The notes under the pieces: generated by a model
Databases searched by the model: none
What the model was told of the DNA's origin: nothing
What the model saw: only the letters and a program-made list of their open reading frames with translations
Shown: positions 10,041 through 23,600 of the stretch, piece after piece
How the letters are laid out: each line of letters starts with the position of its first letter
Numbering within the stretch: position 1 is the first letter of the stretch
NCBI GenBank assembly: GCA_009760855.2
Contig: WPIO01000044.1
Location: 2,739,393-2,799,392 of the forward strand
Reading direction: 5' to 3'
Source: Cristatella mucedo
Taxonomy: Eukaryota > Bryozoa > Phylactolaemata > Cristatellidae
DNA: 60,000 nt
Program-made: the position numbers and the translations under genes

Positions 10041-10815
10041 GTTTTGTCATGCTGGCCTCGACACCATATTCACTGCAGCCTTGATTGAATCCAGTACCGA
10101 AACGGTTTAGTTGGTGAGCAAAATAAATATTGCATTAGCATTGCTAAGCAAACTAAATCCCAGACCCCGCCCGGTAAGTCACAAGCTCTGGTAATACAAA
10201 GCCGACCAAATTCATATGAATACAGTTATATTATATACATTCTATATACATTAGCTCGTCCGTTGTTATAACTTTAGGATTACAGCTTTCGCTTAAGCTT
10301 GCTTGTGCGAGGCAAACTCCTGTATATACATTTACAAGCAGCTACAATGTGAAGGCGCACTTTATATAGTAAATATAAAAACAACAGACTTATCAAAACA
10401 ATTGGACAGGGCACATGACCAACATGACATTCGATCGCGAATGAAATGCAACAACGGCTAAAAGGCCCTTGTGCGGAAACTAGTGGATAGCACAACCCGA
10501 ATGACTCAAGATGCCTTTCAGCATTAAAACTGCTGAAAACACAGCCATACCTGCATTAACGACAAAGCTCGAGTTTGAACTAAGTAAATATACAGCTGCC
10601 GCATCCACACGACATCACTGGGACATGCAAAAACATGCAACACCATTAAACCGCACAGCGTTACTAAAGGCTAATAATGAGATCGAAGGTCAGCTATAAT
10701 GAAAAGCATAATGCTGACGACGCTGAAGGAAGCAACGTCTGGTTCAAGAAGCATGCCACCAAGTTTCACAAGCCTTCCATTCACAAAAAAGGTTGCTGCT
10801 GTCAACGTTCCCATC
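10041..10815 (-). other. 3' flank and presumed 3' UTR of the insulin receptor gene
   Basis: This lies downstream of the receptor stop codon. No canonical AATAAA is visible on the minus strand; only weak variants (TATAAA near 10370, AATATA near 10232) occur, so the poly(A) site cannot be placed. No other gene is recognised. Confidence 0.4.
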
Positions 10816-11683
10816 TCAGCACTCAGCTGCTCTTGGCATATAAGTCACGTGACCATTTGTACTACCATTGCAGCTACTCTTGGAGCCAGTATGGCTTTGG
10901 GAGCTGCCATCTTTAGAGCTGCCTGGGCAGCTGAACTTAAGAGGTGCATTGCTGGGCTGTGCTGTGCATGGCTTCCCTGGCAAGCCAGCAGATGCGTCCT
11001 CAATAAATCCTTCCGTAGTGCCATCGTCTTTCTGTGCAGTGCCAACTGCTGCTGAGAGCACACTTTTAGCATCACGATATCCAGGAAGGCTACTGTGGTT
11101 ATGGCTAGGAGGCCATGGCTGCACTAAGTCTAATAGAGCACCACATTCCATATGTACGGGTGTGTTCTCAGCTCGAGCTGCACTGCCACATTCCATCTCA
11201 TCATAAACTGATGCTGATGATTCACAACTTGCACTGCAGCCATCTTCATCACCATCATCGCTGTCTGAGGCAACATGTGCTGCATCACCCAGCAGAGGCA
11301 AATGCACATGTCCATTTGCAACTTGCTCACCGACAGCTCCGGCTAATGACGAGTATCCTGTAGCGGAACCTGTTCGAGGCAGGCTACTGTAGCCCGAGGT
11401 CAGCAGCTGACTCGTGGTCTTTTTGGCTATGGCAGATACATAGCGCAGAGGTTCGTGCTCGTATGCACACGCCTCAGTGTCATTTTTTGCTGAACAGACA
11501 TCCTCGTGGTCACCATCTGAAAAACGCTCCTCTTCATTAAGGTGTGATGTTTGCCCTTTTTCGAAGTACCAAAAGTTGTTGGACATTTCGACATGCAGAT
11601 CATTTTTTAAGTGCTCCAAGATAGCACCGAAGGATAGGCGGCTCTTCGGTCGATATTGCCAGCACTTGAGCATCAACTGGAAG
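10816..11683 (-). CDS. InR: InR exon 23: kinase end and cytoplasmic tail, stop
   Basis: The acceptor is TTGCAG followed by CTTCCAG; the first base completes Leu1296. It encodes the last kinase helix ([15 protein letters not shown], ending LEHLKND) and then a 260-residue tail of low complexity rich in Ser, Gly and Asp. Tail motifs: two YSSL copies eight residues apart (Tyr1394, Tyr1406), and YDEM at Tyr1456, a YxxM PI3K-p85 binding consensus, inside an acidic Ser-rich patch. The stop codon ends the gene. Frames open on the opposite strand are shadows of this exon. Confidence 0.92.
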
Positions 11684-14600
11684 CTGCAACGTGAAAAAGA
11701 CCCGTGCAAAAAATGATAGGGCACAGCTCAGGTTATCGAACGACTGCCATTTAGCAATAATGCAACGAACTAGCATAGCTTTTTTTGTACTCGAGATCTA
11801 TCAAAACATTGCTACTCTCAGACTGCCGAGATCGCATAACTGGTCTCAGAAACTCGGGATTGCCGGAGGGGCTAAACTAGATCACAAAAGTACTATGTTA
11901 AAGTAAGTGCAATATCAATGAACCACCTAAATAGCAATCGAAACCTAAAATTTCAGATGCTGGAAGAATTTCTTTCGCAGCAGCACACTGTAGTCATTCG
12001 TGGTATATATAATAATACACACAATACATATCATACAAGGAAAGGGAAAGCTTCAGGTACAAGTTTATTTTTGTGCAGTGCTAAAATAAGTTTCACTAGC
12101 AATCACCTGTCTTAGCCGATCAGGCATAGAGCAAGCTAAGCATTAAACCATCTGGCAACATCGCTCTCCAAACATCTTGTAAACTTAAGACAGGCAAGTC
12201 TTCAGATGTAATATGACCCTCCGGTGCTGAGCCTTCTATAGACTTCATCCCCGAGATGCTCAATGAAATCAGATCAAGAGATTGACTAGTCCACTCAATC
12301 AGCGTATTGAGCCCTAGACCAAAAAGTGTTTCAGAAAAAAATGCTAGCCGTATGCTTAAGGTTAGTGTTCTGTTAACAAATAAAATCCACCCATGAGCCA
12401 TGTTGCACTGGGTACTGCACCGTTCTATAAGCAGCTCTACATAAACATCTGGTGTCACACTGCCAAGAATCCTATACAGAACGCCAAGAGCACTGCTACA
12501 CAAGCACCCCCAGACTATGGCTCGCTTACCAAAAAATTTCAGATTTCGTCGTCCGAAGGCAATTATCACTGTAACCTTCATTGGGGAGACTATGCTCGTA
12601 CTTCAGATGCCACACGTTACCAAATATGGTGAATTAATGTAATGCATCCCTGTCGCTAACTCCACAAAGGGATTAAGTGGCTGTTAAGCGAGAGCTTTCA
12701 CATAAAGCCTAAGCGACTTTTGGGATTTACTCTCGTCGCATTTACTATTATTATTCTTACGAATTTGCTCCGGTCTTCATGGGGCCAGTGTGCTTTGGCC
12801 CTATCCAAGTCCAAACGAGCTGCTTTGGGCATGATGGCGAGCCGTGATGGCACACTAGGTAAGGAGGTTGCTTTTCACGATCTCAAACTCGAGGTCGCAA
12901 GTTCGAATCCTGCGGTGGGTGATTCTCTATTGCCGCAGCAAGCGGTGGTGACAGCCATAAAGGTTCTTCTATCGCTATACAAAAGAGGAATTTAAATTAG
13001 TTAGTATTGTTTACAGACAGAAGTGATTTCTTTTTTCCATTCCGTGGGAACACGGCTCGTTCATCCAGTCTCAGCCTAATCGCATCCATGCCCACGCCTA
13101 AGTAACGCCAGAAGTAAGAATGCAGTATATTCAACAATCAATGATGTGGAGAATGTTGCCAATTTTTAATGAATTTAAAGGGCTGACGATGCATTTTCTG
13201 GCTATTTTTCCTATGTAGATCCTAGTTTATGAGAATGGAATCTGAAAGGAACTAGTTACATTCAGTGCATCCGCTCTTCGCTTTTTGACTGAATAGTTGT
13301 TAGTCGATACTTCTGCACATGAGTGTACAGGTTCAAAGAAAGGGTGGGAAAAGAGCAACAGCACGGTGACCCACGATACTTGCCATCGAGCAAACATCTT
13401 GCCATCTTCAATGTGAACATGCAAGCTAACTCCAATACTCACAAGTTGCCCACGCATGTATTAAATGATAACAACTGCAGACCATCAACTATCTCCATAA
13501 CCACTCCCAAGTTTGCACCTTACCTCGTGACCCTTGTGGTGATCGATCTAGCAGACTGCTTCTCTGGCTCCTCAGTCAGCAGGATTTATAAGATCAGAGA
13601 TAAGATAAGAGAGTCCCTCTCTAAGGTAACATCATATCCAGAAGACTACCTTTAATCAGTAACATCCTCATCGGACTCTTCTTAATTCCTTACACTCTCA
13701 ATTCCTTACAGCACCTCAACGTCCACATTCAAGCCTGTCACTAGTGACCAGATCTTAAAGCATATCCCCCAGTCAAAGAAGACTATTAGCCTTCTAGACC
13801 ACACATACCCACGGTTCTTTCTATGAGATTCAGAGATATGATGGCTGCCCAACACAACTAACACAACATCAGGTCCGTAACCTCAGGTTTCTTCTCCACA
13901 TCTTTCAAAAGGACCCTAGATCTAAGGTCCTTCTTTTGCGTTGCATAAATCTGCTGCTGCCATGCATTATTAATATAATAAAGATGTCCTTAGCAGGTCG
14001 TGTCACTGCACCTATCGAATAGGCTATTGTTAACTTTGAATTGCCATTAATTAAGATGACAACACCAGACCAAGAGAACTTTTTTTGGACAAATCCTTAT
14101 TTAGTAATGGTGCAGTGGCTCTGCCAGCAGCCTGATTGGAACCGATTGCAGCGACTATGGAGCAATATCGACCGGTGGCAGTGTCTGGGCAGGTGTTCGG
14201 CCTATAGTATACCAGTAGCCAAACTTTCAGCAAAGCTCTTTGAAATGTGTTTACACTAAAAAAAACCAAAGCTTGTATCCAGATAAGGAAGGTCATGAAG
14301 AATCGTCGTGAGACGATGCGATTAACCACATATACACAACAATATGCGTTTGTTATTGGGTAGTCAATACATATTTTCACGTGCTTCGAATAACTTCAGA
14401 ATGCCTGGCATCGTAGAAAACCCTATTATTAACCGAATGAATTTACAGCCACAGCATCGGCAGCTCTATTGCAAGTAATTTTTGTGCCTGAGTGTATTTG
14501 TGACATTCTGTTTCGACTTCTTTAACTCGCGGCTTGCAGGTCTACCGGCTTAATCAATCAGGCACTTAAAAGTTGGTGCAAAACTCGGCAGCCAGACTTG

Positions 14601-17600
14601 TCTGTCGCAAGTTTCAGTCGCCACATCACACCACTTCTCACCGACCTGCAGTGGCTCCCTATCAAGCAGCGCACCGACTTTAAGGTTTTGTCACTCTCTT
14701 TCAGGTCCCTTCATTCTCTGGCTCCAACCTATCCATAAGAGCTTCTCTTCAATCAGGCATCGTACCACTCGGTCTTCAGTCACTCTTTAAGCCATTTAGC
14801 AATGCCTTGAACCTACCTCAAATCCTGTAGAGACTGTATGCTCAGTATGCTCCCAAAGCTCACATCCCAATTACGTCACGACACCCCCTGACTTGACAAC
14901 ATTTAAATGCAAGCAAAAACACGCCCGTTCCACATAGCATTTGCAAGGTCCTTGTCCTACATTTCACCCAATACTCCAACAGCAGGTATGCTCTACACGA
15001 GAGCCCCCCACCCCGTAATAAACGGTTCCACGATGAGTGCACACACAAATAGTGAATCGTACCCACTCAGAAATCACCAAGCTCCACCACCTCTACTCGA
15101 GCAACGGTACACACGCATGCTGAAGTGGAACAGAAACACACAAAGCTGCAGCTTCGCGAAACAGCTCTTACAGTTTCTCTGGGCAGCCTTCAGGTGCTTC
15201 CATCATGTTGGCGTCCACAACGTATTTCAGAACTTGCTCGTTCGACAAACCTTGGTAGGGTTGAGCAGCAAGAGTGGCCATTTCCCACATCACTACCCCG
15301 TACGACCTGCAGCAATGCACCAGGATAAATAAGTACAGCTGCATCGTGCTGATCTGCCACCGATGGTGGAGGAAACACATTCAGCAGCAGCAAAACTGCA
15401 AGAGTCCAGGCGCTATGCCAACCTCAAGCCTGACACCGCTGCGACTGCACTCCCGAGTCTTACCACACGTCGGAGTAGGAAGTGAACACGCCATCTTTCA
15501 GAGACTCGGGTGCCATCCAGCGGACGGGTAGCAGCCCCTTACTTCCTTTTCGGTAGTAGTCAGTTTCATATATGTCGCGTGTCATGCCAAAGTCGCCTAT
15601 TTTGACCGTTGTGTCTTCAGCTACCATACAGTTACGAGCAGCCAGGTCCCTGTGCACGAACTTCTTAGCGGCCAAGTAGGACATGCCGTCAGCAATCTCC
15701 GCGGCCATTCTCCAGATTTGCTTAATTGTAGGCGGCTGCCGCCCGTTGTTATCCTACGAACGTCCGAGGTAGCATTACAAGGACTAACACCAAAAAGCGA
15801 CTCTGAAGACTATCAATTAGTAGGCAGTCCAACCGAAAAAGAAATGAGTGCTCAACCAGAATAAAAAGGAGTGTGTGCACTGCTTAATCGGCAATAACAG
15901 AACCGTACAAAATCTGGCGACAGCAGCTCTCCTCATAAATAAATCCTAGCTGATTAAACAGCCTCTTTTTGTATAGCGACAGAAGAGCCTTTACGGCTAT
16001 CACCACCGCTTGCAGCAACGAAGAAGGATCGCCCACCGCAGGAATCGAACCCACGACCTCGGGACCGAGGCCGTGAAAGCAACCGCCTTACCTAGTGTGC
16101 CATCACGGCTCACCTCATCAGGCTGGTCCATTGCCTGACATCACCAGTAGCAGCATGGATATATGCACGCCACCTTACAGAATAGTGCCCCAACCCACTG
16201 ACAATGCACAACCATGCAGCATGCATCAAACTTCGATAACGCTACCGAGGTATGTACTACTAATGATATCATTTGGTATACTATGAATTCGATAAGGCAG
16301 CATCCAATCGAATGTAATGTGAGAAAATGACCCCTGCACTGTTATACTACTATAATAGTAATACATTTGTAAAGCGCCCTCAGAGAACTTAATACCTTTC
16401 CAGGCACTTTACATTTGCTGCAATGGAATTCCATTACAAGATCTAAACGACGTTTTCCATCAATGAAACCAATAAGCTGACATTTACACGTTTAGAAGCT
16501 GGTGGCTTTGATGCTAGGCCGCGAGGAAGGAATCATCAAGAATCACGATGGGCCGACTTCTTACCGACCAAGTGCAAGGCAATGTTTCGGATAATGTACA
16601 GCCTCCAACAATTTAAAAAATTGCCCCTTCCTCAGATTTAGCTAGCAGCCCAGTTCTTCATCTTAGGACTTTCTTCTGAACAAGTAGACTGGGTTGCATT
16701 CAATTTCAATACGTATACACTCGACTCGAGCATACAAGTATCGGTGACCCAGTGTTTCAAATGAGCAGTAGGCATTCGAATGTGAAAGATTACATTAAAG
16801 CACAAAGAATGAATGCGATCAAGTAATATAATGCTTTTCACAATGAAGTTTTCATAAACCAGAGTATACAATGGAAAAATTACAAGACAGCATATTTGAC
16901 CCTTAACATTGATTTAAAAATGGCTGATTTCCGATTTCAAGTGTCTCGAAAACGACTGCATTATCCATTTTGGAGGTACCTGATCATGTGAAGTAGTACA
17001 CAAACAAGCTTGCACCGGCTATGTTCATTTCCTAGCCTCACATCACCAATAATAAAATAATAATAATATTAATGATGACATTATATATATCCCACTCAGA
17101 GAACTCTATATCTTTTTCTGGGGACATTTGCTGCAAAGAAAGCACGATCGAATGGTTAGTGGAAGCATGCTCAATAAAGAACAAGAATACCATGGTTAGG
17201 GGTGACATGCACAGGGACAGCATGCAAGTACGGTTAATGACAGCATATACAGTGTCAGCATGCATAAGCACACAGAGGATGAATCACATGGACCCACTGA
17301 ATGCTGTGATAAATACGTTTTAAGGTTCTTTTTAAACGTGGTCAAGTCAGGGGATGTCATGACACAAGTCGGAAGTGAGTTCCAGGCTTTGGGAGCATAC
17401 GATCTAAAGGCACAATCTCCAAAGAATTTGAGGTTTGCACGAGGTGTGATTAGATTAGAACCAAGCGATTAGATTCCGAAATGCAGGTGGTACTATGCTT
17501 AGCCTGGAGGGGGAGTAGATCTTATAGGTAGGCTGGAGCTAAAGAATGAAGGGAGCTAAAAGTTAGTGACAGAACCTTGAAGTTGATGTGTTGCTTGACT

Positions 17601-20600
17601 GGGAGCCAGTGTGCGGTCGGTGAGAAGTGGTGAGATATGGCAACTGCCATGCTCACGACAGACAAGCCTGGCTGCAGAGTTTTGCATCTGTAAGCACCTA
17701 GCCGAGGTAGTTGTAAGCGCCTGAGTGCACAGGCCGGTAGACCAGCAAGCAGTGAGTAACCGGCATGCCTAAGAATATTTAGTTAACTGCCTTAACTAAG
17801 GGCCAAATGTGGGCTTTGCACCAAATGGGACCTGGTTGCAATCATTTTACAACTACACCACCTTACAATTTCCAATATTGTATTGGTGAGACTTTTATAC
17901 GGTAGAACCTGAAGAAGATGACTACAGCCGGTATCATCGATAATGCAAAGAGATAATGATAATGCAAAAGATAATATAATGATAATGCAAAGATAAGGCA
18001 AAAATAAACCCACAAAGATTGGAACAAAATCAAAATATGGGGCACAGAGTAAATTTGCAATTTTCGGGCACCGGGAATATATGCAGTAATGCATTGTTGC
18101 TCCAATTGAAGGTTTCAAAGATAATCACCTCCTTCAGACAGAATTTAGGGAACAAAGTGGTCATAATATGGGGTTGCTTCTGTAGTGGATACATGGCATG
18201 ACGGCGCAAGGCAATGATTTAGAACCACTCCAAAGCATGTCAGTACCTATCGCAACTAGCCTTCACAGAGAATTTTCTTTTCAAACAAGACAATTAGCAT
18301 GTGGCTAAGGGCAGTCACAATTTTTTCTGCTATACTATTGATTTTAGTTTAGTGTCATTTTGCTAATGGAGTATAAGTCAACAACGGAGTATCAAAGAGC
18401 TAAATCCCATCAAGTGTCTCTGGGATGAAGTGGATAGAAGGCTCAGAGCAGAGTTCTATCACATCTAATTTAACCGTTTTTTTAATGTATGACGGGCGTT
18501 TGGAGAAACATCAGGCAAGATGCTTGCACAGGCTTACTTTGCACTATGCCGGAGTGGCTCTGACAGGTTATGACTTATCGTGGTGGTGTAACTTCAAGCA
18601 CTAAAAATTAATATGCTTGTTATCAATTTTACTTGCACGTTGCTAATTTTAGATACTCGATGACATGATCAGTGCATGTTGCAATCTCTTTTTTATATTA
18701 ATCAGAATCGAAACGTTTTGGGCCAGGCGGCCATTTTAGGCGGCCTCACCGACATTCTGCACTCGAGTATAAGGGGGGGTGACATAATCGAGTACTGTCT
18801 CCACGTGACGGTTTCTACTCTACTACTCTGCCGTACTACTTACTACAGCAGCATCTAGTCTAACCTCTTTGTTCCTCTACTAATCGGCAATTTCCTAAAC
18901 GTCAAGGGTACTACAATAAAGTTCACAGAAGAACGAAACTTGAAAAGAAGCAGACGTGCACTCAGGGGCATTAAGCACAGAATTTGCTAGAAATGTACAT
19001 ACGGATGCATGGCCCTTTCCAAGTTCTTAGGCAAAGCATTCGCAGCAGCATTTAATAAAAAAGGTGGTACCACATGGAATGTTGCAAGGCAAAGCTTAAA
19101 TCTTAAGCACGTGCATGGCACATGCTGTGTAGTATACAGTTCAAGCCGGCATCATGCTCGCAGCAGCTGATACGATGTTCGACTGCCACTTGAGATTACC
19201 GGCTCATCAGGTCTATGCTGCCTGAGGTAATTCTTCAAGTCTCCGTTAGCCATCAGCTCCATAACAACGAGAGTGGGCTGCCCCTGAGAAACTACACCAA
19301 GCAGCTTCACTATGTGCGGACAGTTGAATGCCCTGCAAAAATCCCATGTCATGACAGCATGTCACGCCCGATAAGTAACAAACCTAAGCCACCAAGCCAA
19401 ATGCACTCGTGATTTTAGGTGCGACTGAGATATCCGATGCACAAAATACAGAGCAAGATCCCAACTAGAAAGGGGAGTTATTCACGACATTAACACTACT
19501 GTCACTTCTCAAGACGTCAGTCTATTCAAAGAAGTGATGCACGCGTGAGCTTTTCGGCAACATGTAAGGCAATGCATACACCTTAATGTCAACCAATGAT
19601 GATAATACTCATAGGCATAGTAAATGGGGCATTCTTAAACATCCCAGTTCACTAAGATGAATTCCGACTACTCCTTTTCTGTCATCTACTATCCTACAGG
19701 AAACAAATAATCAATGTGGAACTTGCGACACAAAAATTGCAACATGCAGCCACCTTCAGTCAAAAGCAAATCAAGCCGCCAATCAGGATGCCACCTAAAC
19801 AGTTACAGTGTCAACCGAAAAGTGAAAACTTCCAACCATCAGCCGGAGTTAACACTGTTGTGCATTGAGAATCTGTGACACTAACCCCATGGGCATTAAG
19901 AGTGGTCCACCAGAAAATTAGTGAGTGGCTGAGGGCTTTGATGCAGTGTCTAAAAGAGTGGGTTCTAAGCTCAAGTTCGCCGACACTCTTTTCGAATTGT
20001 CGTAGATGCTTTAGAGACAGAGTCAAGAGCCAAGAGTTACAAAATAGGAATAGCCGGGGCTCGACATCGTGCAACAGTGATTTAGTATAGCAGCTTTACC
20101 AACCTGTAAGGCAGAGCCTACCTAATAACACGATCTCCTTCCAAAAGTCTTATTCTACCACTACAAATGCATCAAAAGATCAACAGCTTTAGTGCATTGT
20201 GTCTCAGAACAGAAAAAAAGGTGGTTGCTATGGACCGACAAACTCTCCATCTTTAAAAGCATCTTGCTCCATACGAGCTCTCTCATGTCTGTACAGTTGC
20301 TTCGGCATGGAGGGAGTATATTTAGCGTTCGACAGAGGGCCGGCTTTGGCTGGCTCGTTTTGACGTGTAGTCCAATACATATAGGAGGTCACCAATCAAA
20401 AGCAGCAAAACAAAAGGACAACTGCAAGCCTTGCATGAAATGGGCCTAAGCAACGAAAATGGGGCACGGTTGGATTTTTGTTTAGAGTACCTCCAGACAA
20501 ACATGTTAGAATGAGATAGGACGTTTTGACGATTTCTGAACAAAAGAATGATTATGTAAACTGTCTAATCAAGAAGTAAACTGGAAATAAAACATATACA

Positions 20601-23600
20601 ACAAATTTACTAATTTCTTCATCATATGCTTTGTGCTAAAACTGTTTGAACCACGGGACATCAAGGCATACGTCTGTAGCTTGTTGAAGTCCATGCCTGT
20701 GACTTTTAAACAGCTTGATTTTACAGTGTAGCTGTATGAATGGTAAATTCCATGACTCGGCCAATAACTCACGGATCAACTTTAAATTTGAAATCGTAGT
20801 TCAGCTGTGCTTGCACATCACTGAAGTATTTTGTCTAATTTCAGTTGAATAAGCATTGCTATAGATGTAATCAAACGTCCCGGAGATTTGTTTTCTGCAA
20901 TCATGGACTTGTATAAATAATCATGGAATGTAAGGGAACCCAAACCTACCACGGAATTGACCTGCAAAAGCTCAGGCAACATTCATACCTCTCATAACCA
21001 CGAGCGGTTTAATGTAACGAATTTCGATGCCACAATGACCTCTAAATATCGGCCTAATTTCCAGTTGGTGCATTATTGATCGGGAGGCAGTTCCACTAGG
21101 TCTGCCTTAACTTGCATGGGGTCAATGTGAATGGTTTAAGCCTTCTGCCAGTCATTAAGTATTCGGGTGTAAATAAACTGCTATACGCATGCAGGCAGTG
21201 TCAATCGGGAAATCGTTGCAAAGATAAATTGCTGAGCCTTTTCTTTCCATGGATTCCGTACGATTTCTGCATACTTTTCTTACACCAACCCTACAATATT
21301 TCTATTCCCCTAGCCTAGTGGCACTACTATTGCCTATGTGAGGCCTTTTTTAAGAGCTCGCATTAATCTATTTTTCACCAGGTACTCAGCGAACAGTACG
21401 ATGTGCAATGCGCATAAGCAAGTTGATGCACAAATTAGCACAATACGATTTAGAAGTTCATTGCCAGCATATTATTTTACCGCACAATTATGCCGACATG
21501 ACCAGTCCCAAAAGTGATGCCACCACATCTGATGCTAACGAGTCCCACGAGTAATTGTGACCTACTTCCGGTGCTAGAAATAGGCCAGTCTGGTAACGAT
21601 TGCACATTAGAAGGCACCGTGTTAACAGTGCATTGTCCAAATTTCACTGCATTCCGAAAAAGCCTCTAAAGTAGGAATTCAAATCTCCACACAAACGGTG
21701 CCTATCAAACTCACTTGCTGAGAGTTCCTCGGAAAATGAACTGCTAAGTGCTTGCTCAGCAGCAACGAGGGCAGTGAAACTAGACAATAAAATTAGACTG
21801 CTGCTCATAGGAGACACTAAGCGTGTGGCTGGACTAGGCTTTGGCAGCATTACCTATTAGAACGCTTTGCTCTTCTAATAGGTAATGCTGTTGTACGACC
21901 ATCACCATCTGCTCGGAATTTAGATGCTGTTTTTGACAGCTGCCTCAATTTTGAAAGCTTTGTTAAGAAGACTACTTCCACAGCTAACCATCACGTCTGA
22001 TCCCTATTTAATATTAGGAACTGTCTTTCACGGTGGCTTGCAGAAAACTGTTCTGTCTCGGCTTGATTATTGTAATTCCCTTTTGGCTGAGCTACCGAAA
22101 AAAGCACACTGCAGCTGGTCATGAATATGGCTGCACGGCTAGTTTACAAATCCAAGAGGTTTGACCCGGGTGTCTCTTTAGCTAAAAGAGCTAGGATGGC
22201 TGCCGGTTGATCAACGGACACAGAGCAAAGTTCTTACACTGACCCACAAGGCCCACCACGGCTTGGCTCCTCCACATCTAGCTGAGCTGCTGCATCTGTT
22301 TCAGCCCTATCGTGCCCCCTCAGGACCTGTTTGGACAATAAATTAGCTATTCCATTTCTCTGCTTAAAGACCGTTGGCGACAGAAGCTTTAGCTCTGCAG
22401 GCCCTAGGTTTCTCTTTGTTGTGTGAGATGAAGTCTGTTGGCTACCAAAAGCCACTTAAGCTGTGAGTGAGCTATACAAAACTCTCCCACGTAATACCCA
22501 CATAGTCTTTGTGGAGTTACAGACGGAGATACATTACATTACACAGAGCTGATGAGCGATTAAGCACAACTTGGGCAGTAATTTTTTAGAGAATAGCTAA
22601 GCAGAACGCATCTGAAAAACCCACTCTAAACACACTGTGTACTAACTGTTGCAGGAGCTTCAAGCTGACAACAGCTGCAAGAGATTGCCACAATTCCCAC
22701 CGCTCGATTATGCACAACTCATAACATTACAACTAAGAGCAGAGTGGAAATGAATTATGCAAGTATGTCAGCAACAGAGCAAAGTGAAAGAGCAGCAACA
22801 GTACAACAAAGAATGCAGCTGGCTGAGAACGTGTAAATATGCAGGGGCTAAACAGGCCATGGTTATGATGCATGCCAATGTCTTACTTCATAACCGATGC
22901 TTCTTTCAAAAACGATATTCTATCACGTAGAGACGAGTTTTCGTTAACCGTCTTGACAGCCACATGTACGTCGGCGACATCAGGTATCGTGTGAAGTCCC
23001 GAAGCAATGCCTTCATACACCATACCAAAAGATCCCTGGCCGAGCTCCCGAAGCAGCTTGATGTTTGCTCGGCTAACTTCCCATTCGTCTGGCATGTAAA
23101 CTAGACACAATCAATCAGTGGGAGGTTATAGGAAACGTTAAAAAAAGCACCCAAGTGCTGTGCAGGGCTTCAAACGGGAGAAGGTGGAATGCTCTACCGA
23201 AAAGAACTTGTTACTACCTTCATTGGCATCCCAGTAATCCGGGTTCATCGATGCATATAGAATGTCCCTGGGGATCTGACTTGCTGCTCTGCAATGCAAC
23301 ACCAATACCACGTGGCCCCTACTGCTGAAGAGGCCCTAAATAAAACACATCGGTCAGTCTGCAAGCATGCTACTCACTTTTTCTTGCTGTATACAAAGTA
23401 GCCAACAGAAATTATGACAGAAATCAGGATGATCGTGCTGGTAGCAACTACGCCGATCACCCATGGCTTCCACAGATCTGCAAAAGAATCAGTGAGTTAT
23501 CAACTTTCTGGCAAGTTTCGATGAAGGAAACTAAAACATTGTTGTCAAGAGATGTGCCTTACTGCTCCGAGAAGAAAATTACATCAACTGCCTCACGAAA

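Larger units (their letters stand above)
11684..15171 (-). other. InR intron 22 (repeat-filled)
   Basis: It holds a Tc1-like relic, a SINE, two LINE pieces and a Tc1-like fragment, all listed separately. The remaining sequence (11684-12115, 13013-13560, 14340-14530) shows nothing recognisable. The plus-strand frame at 13323-13655 overlaps degenerate LINE sequence. Confidence 0.7.

Noticed and set aside
10868-11363. Open frames on the plus strand across the last InR exon
   Set aside because: They are antisense to a strongly supported coding exon, and their His/Leu-rich translations match no family; their openness follows from the codon use of the real frame.
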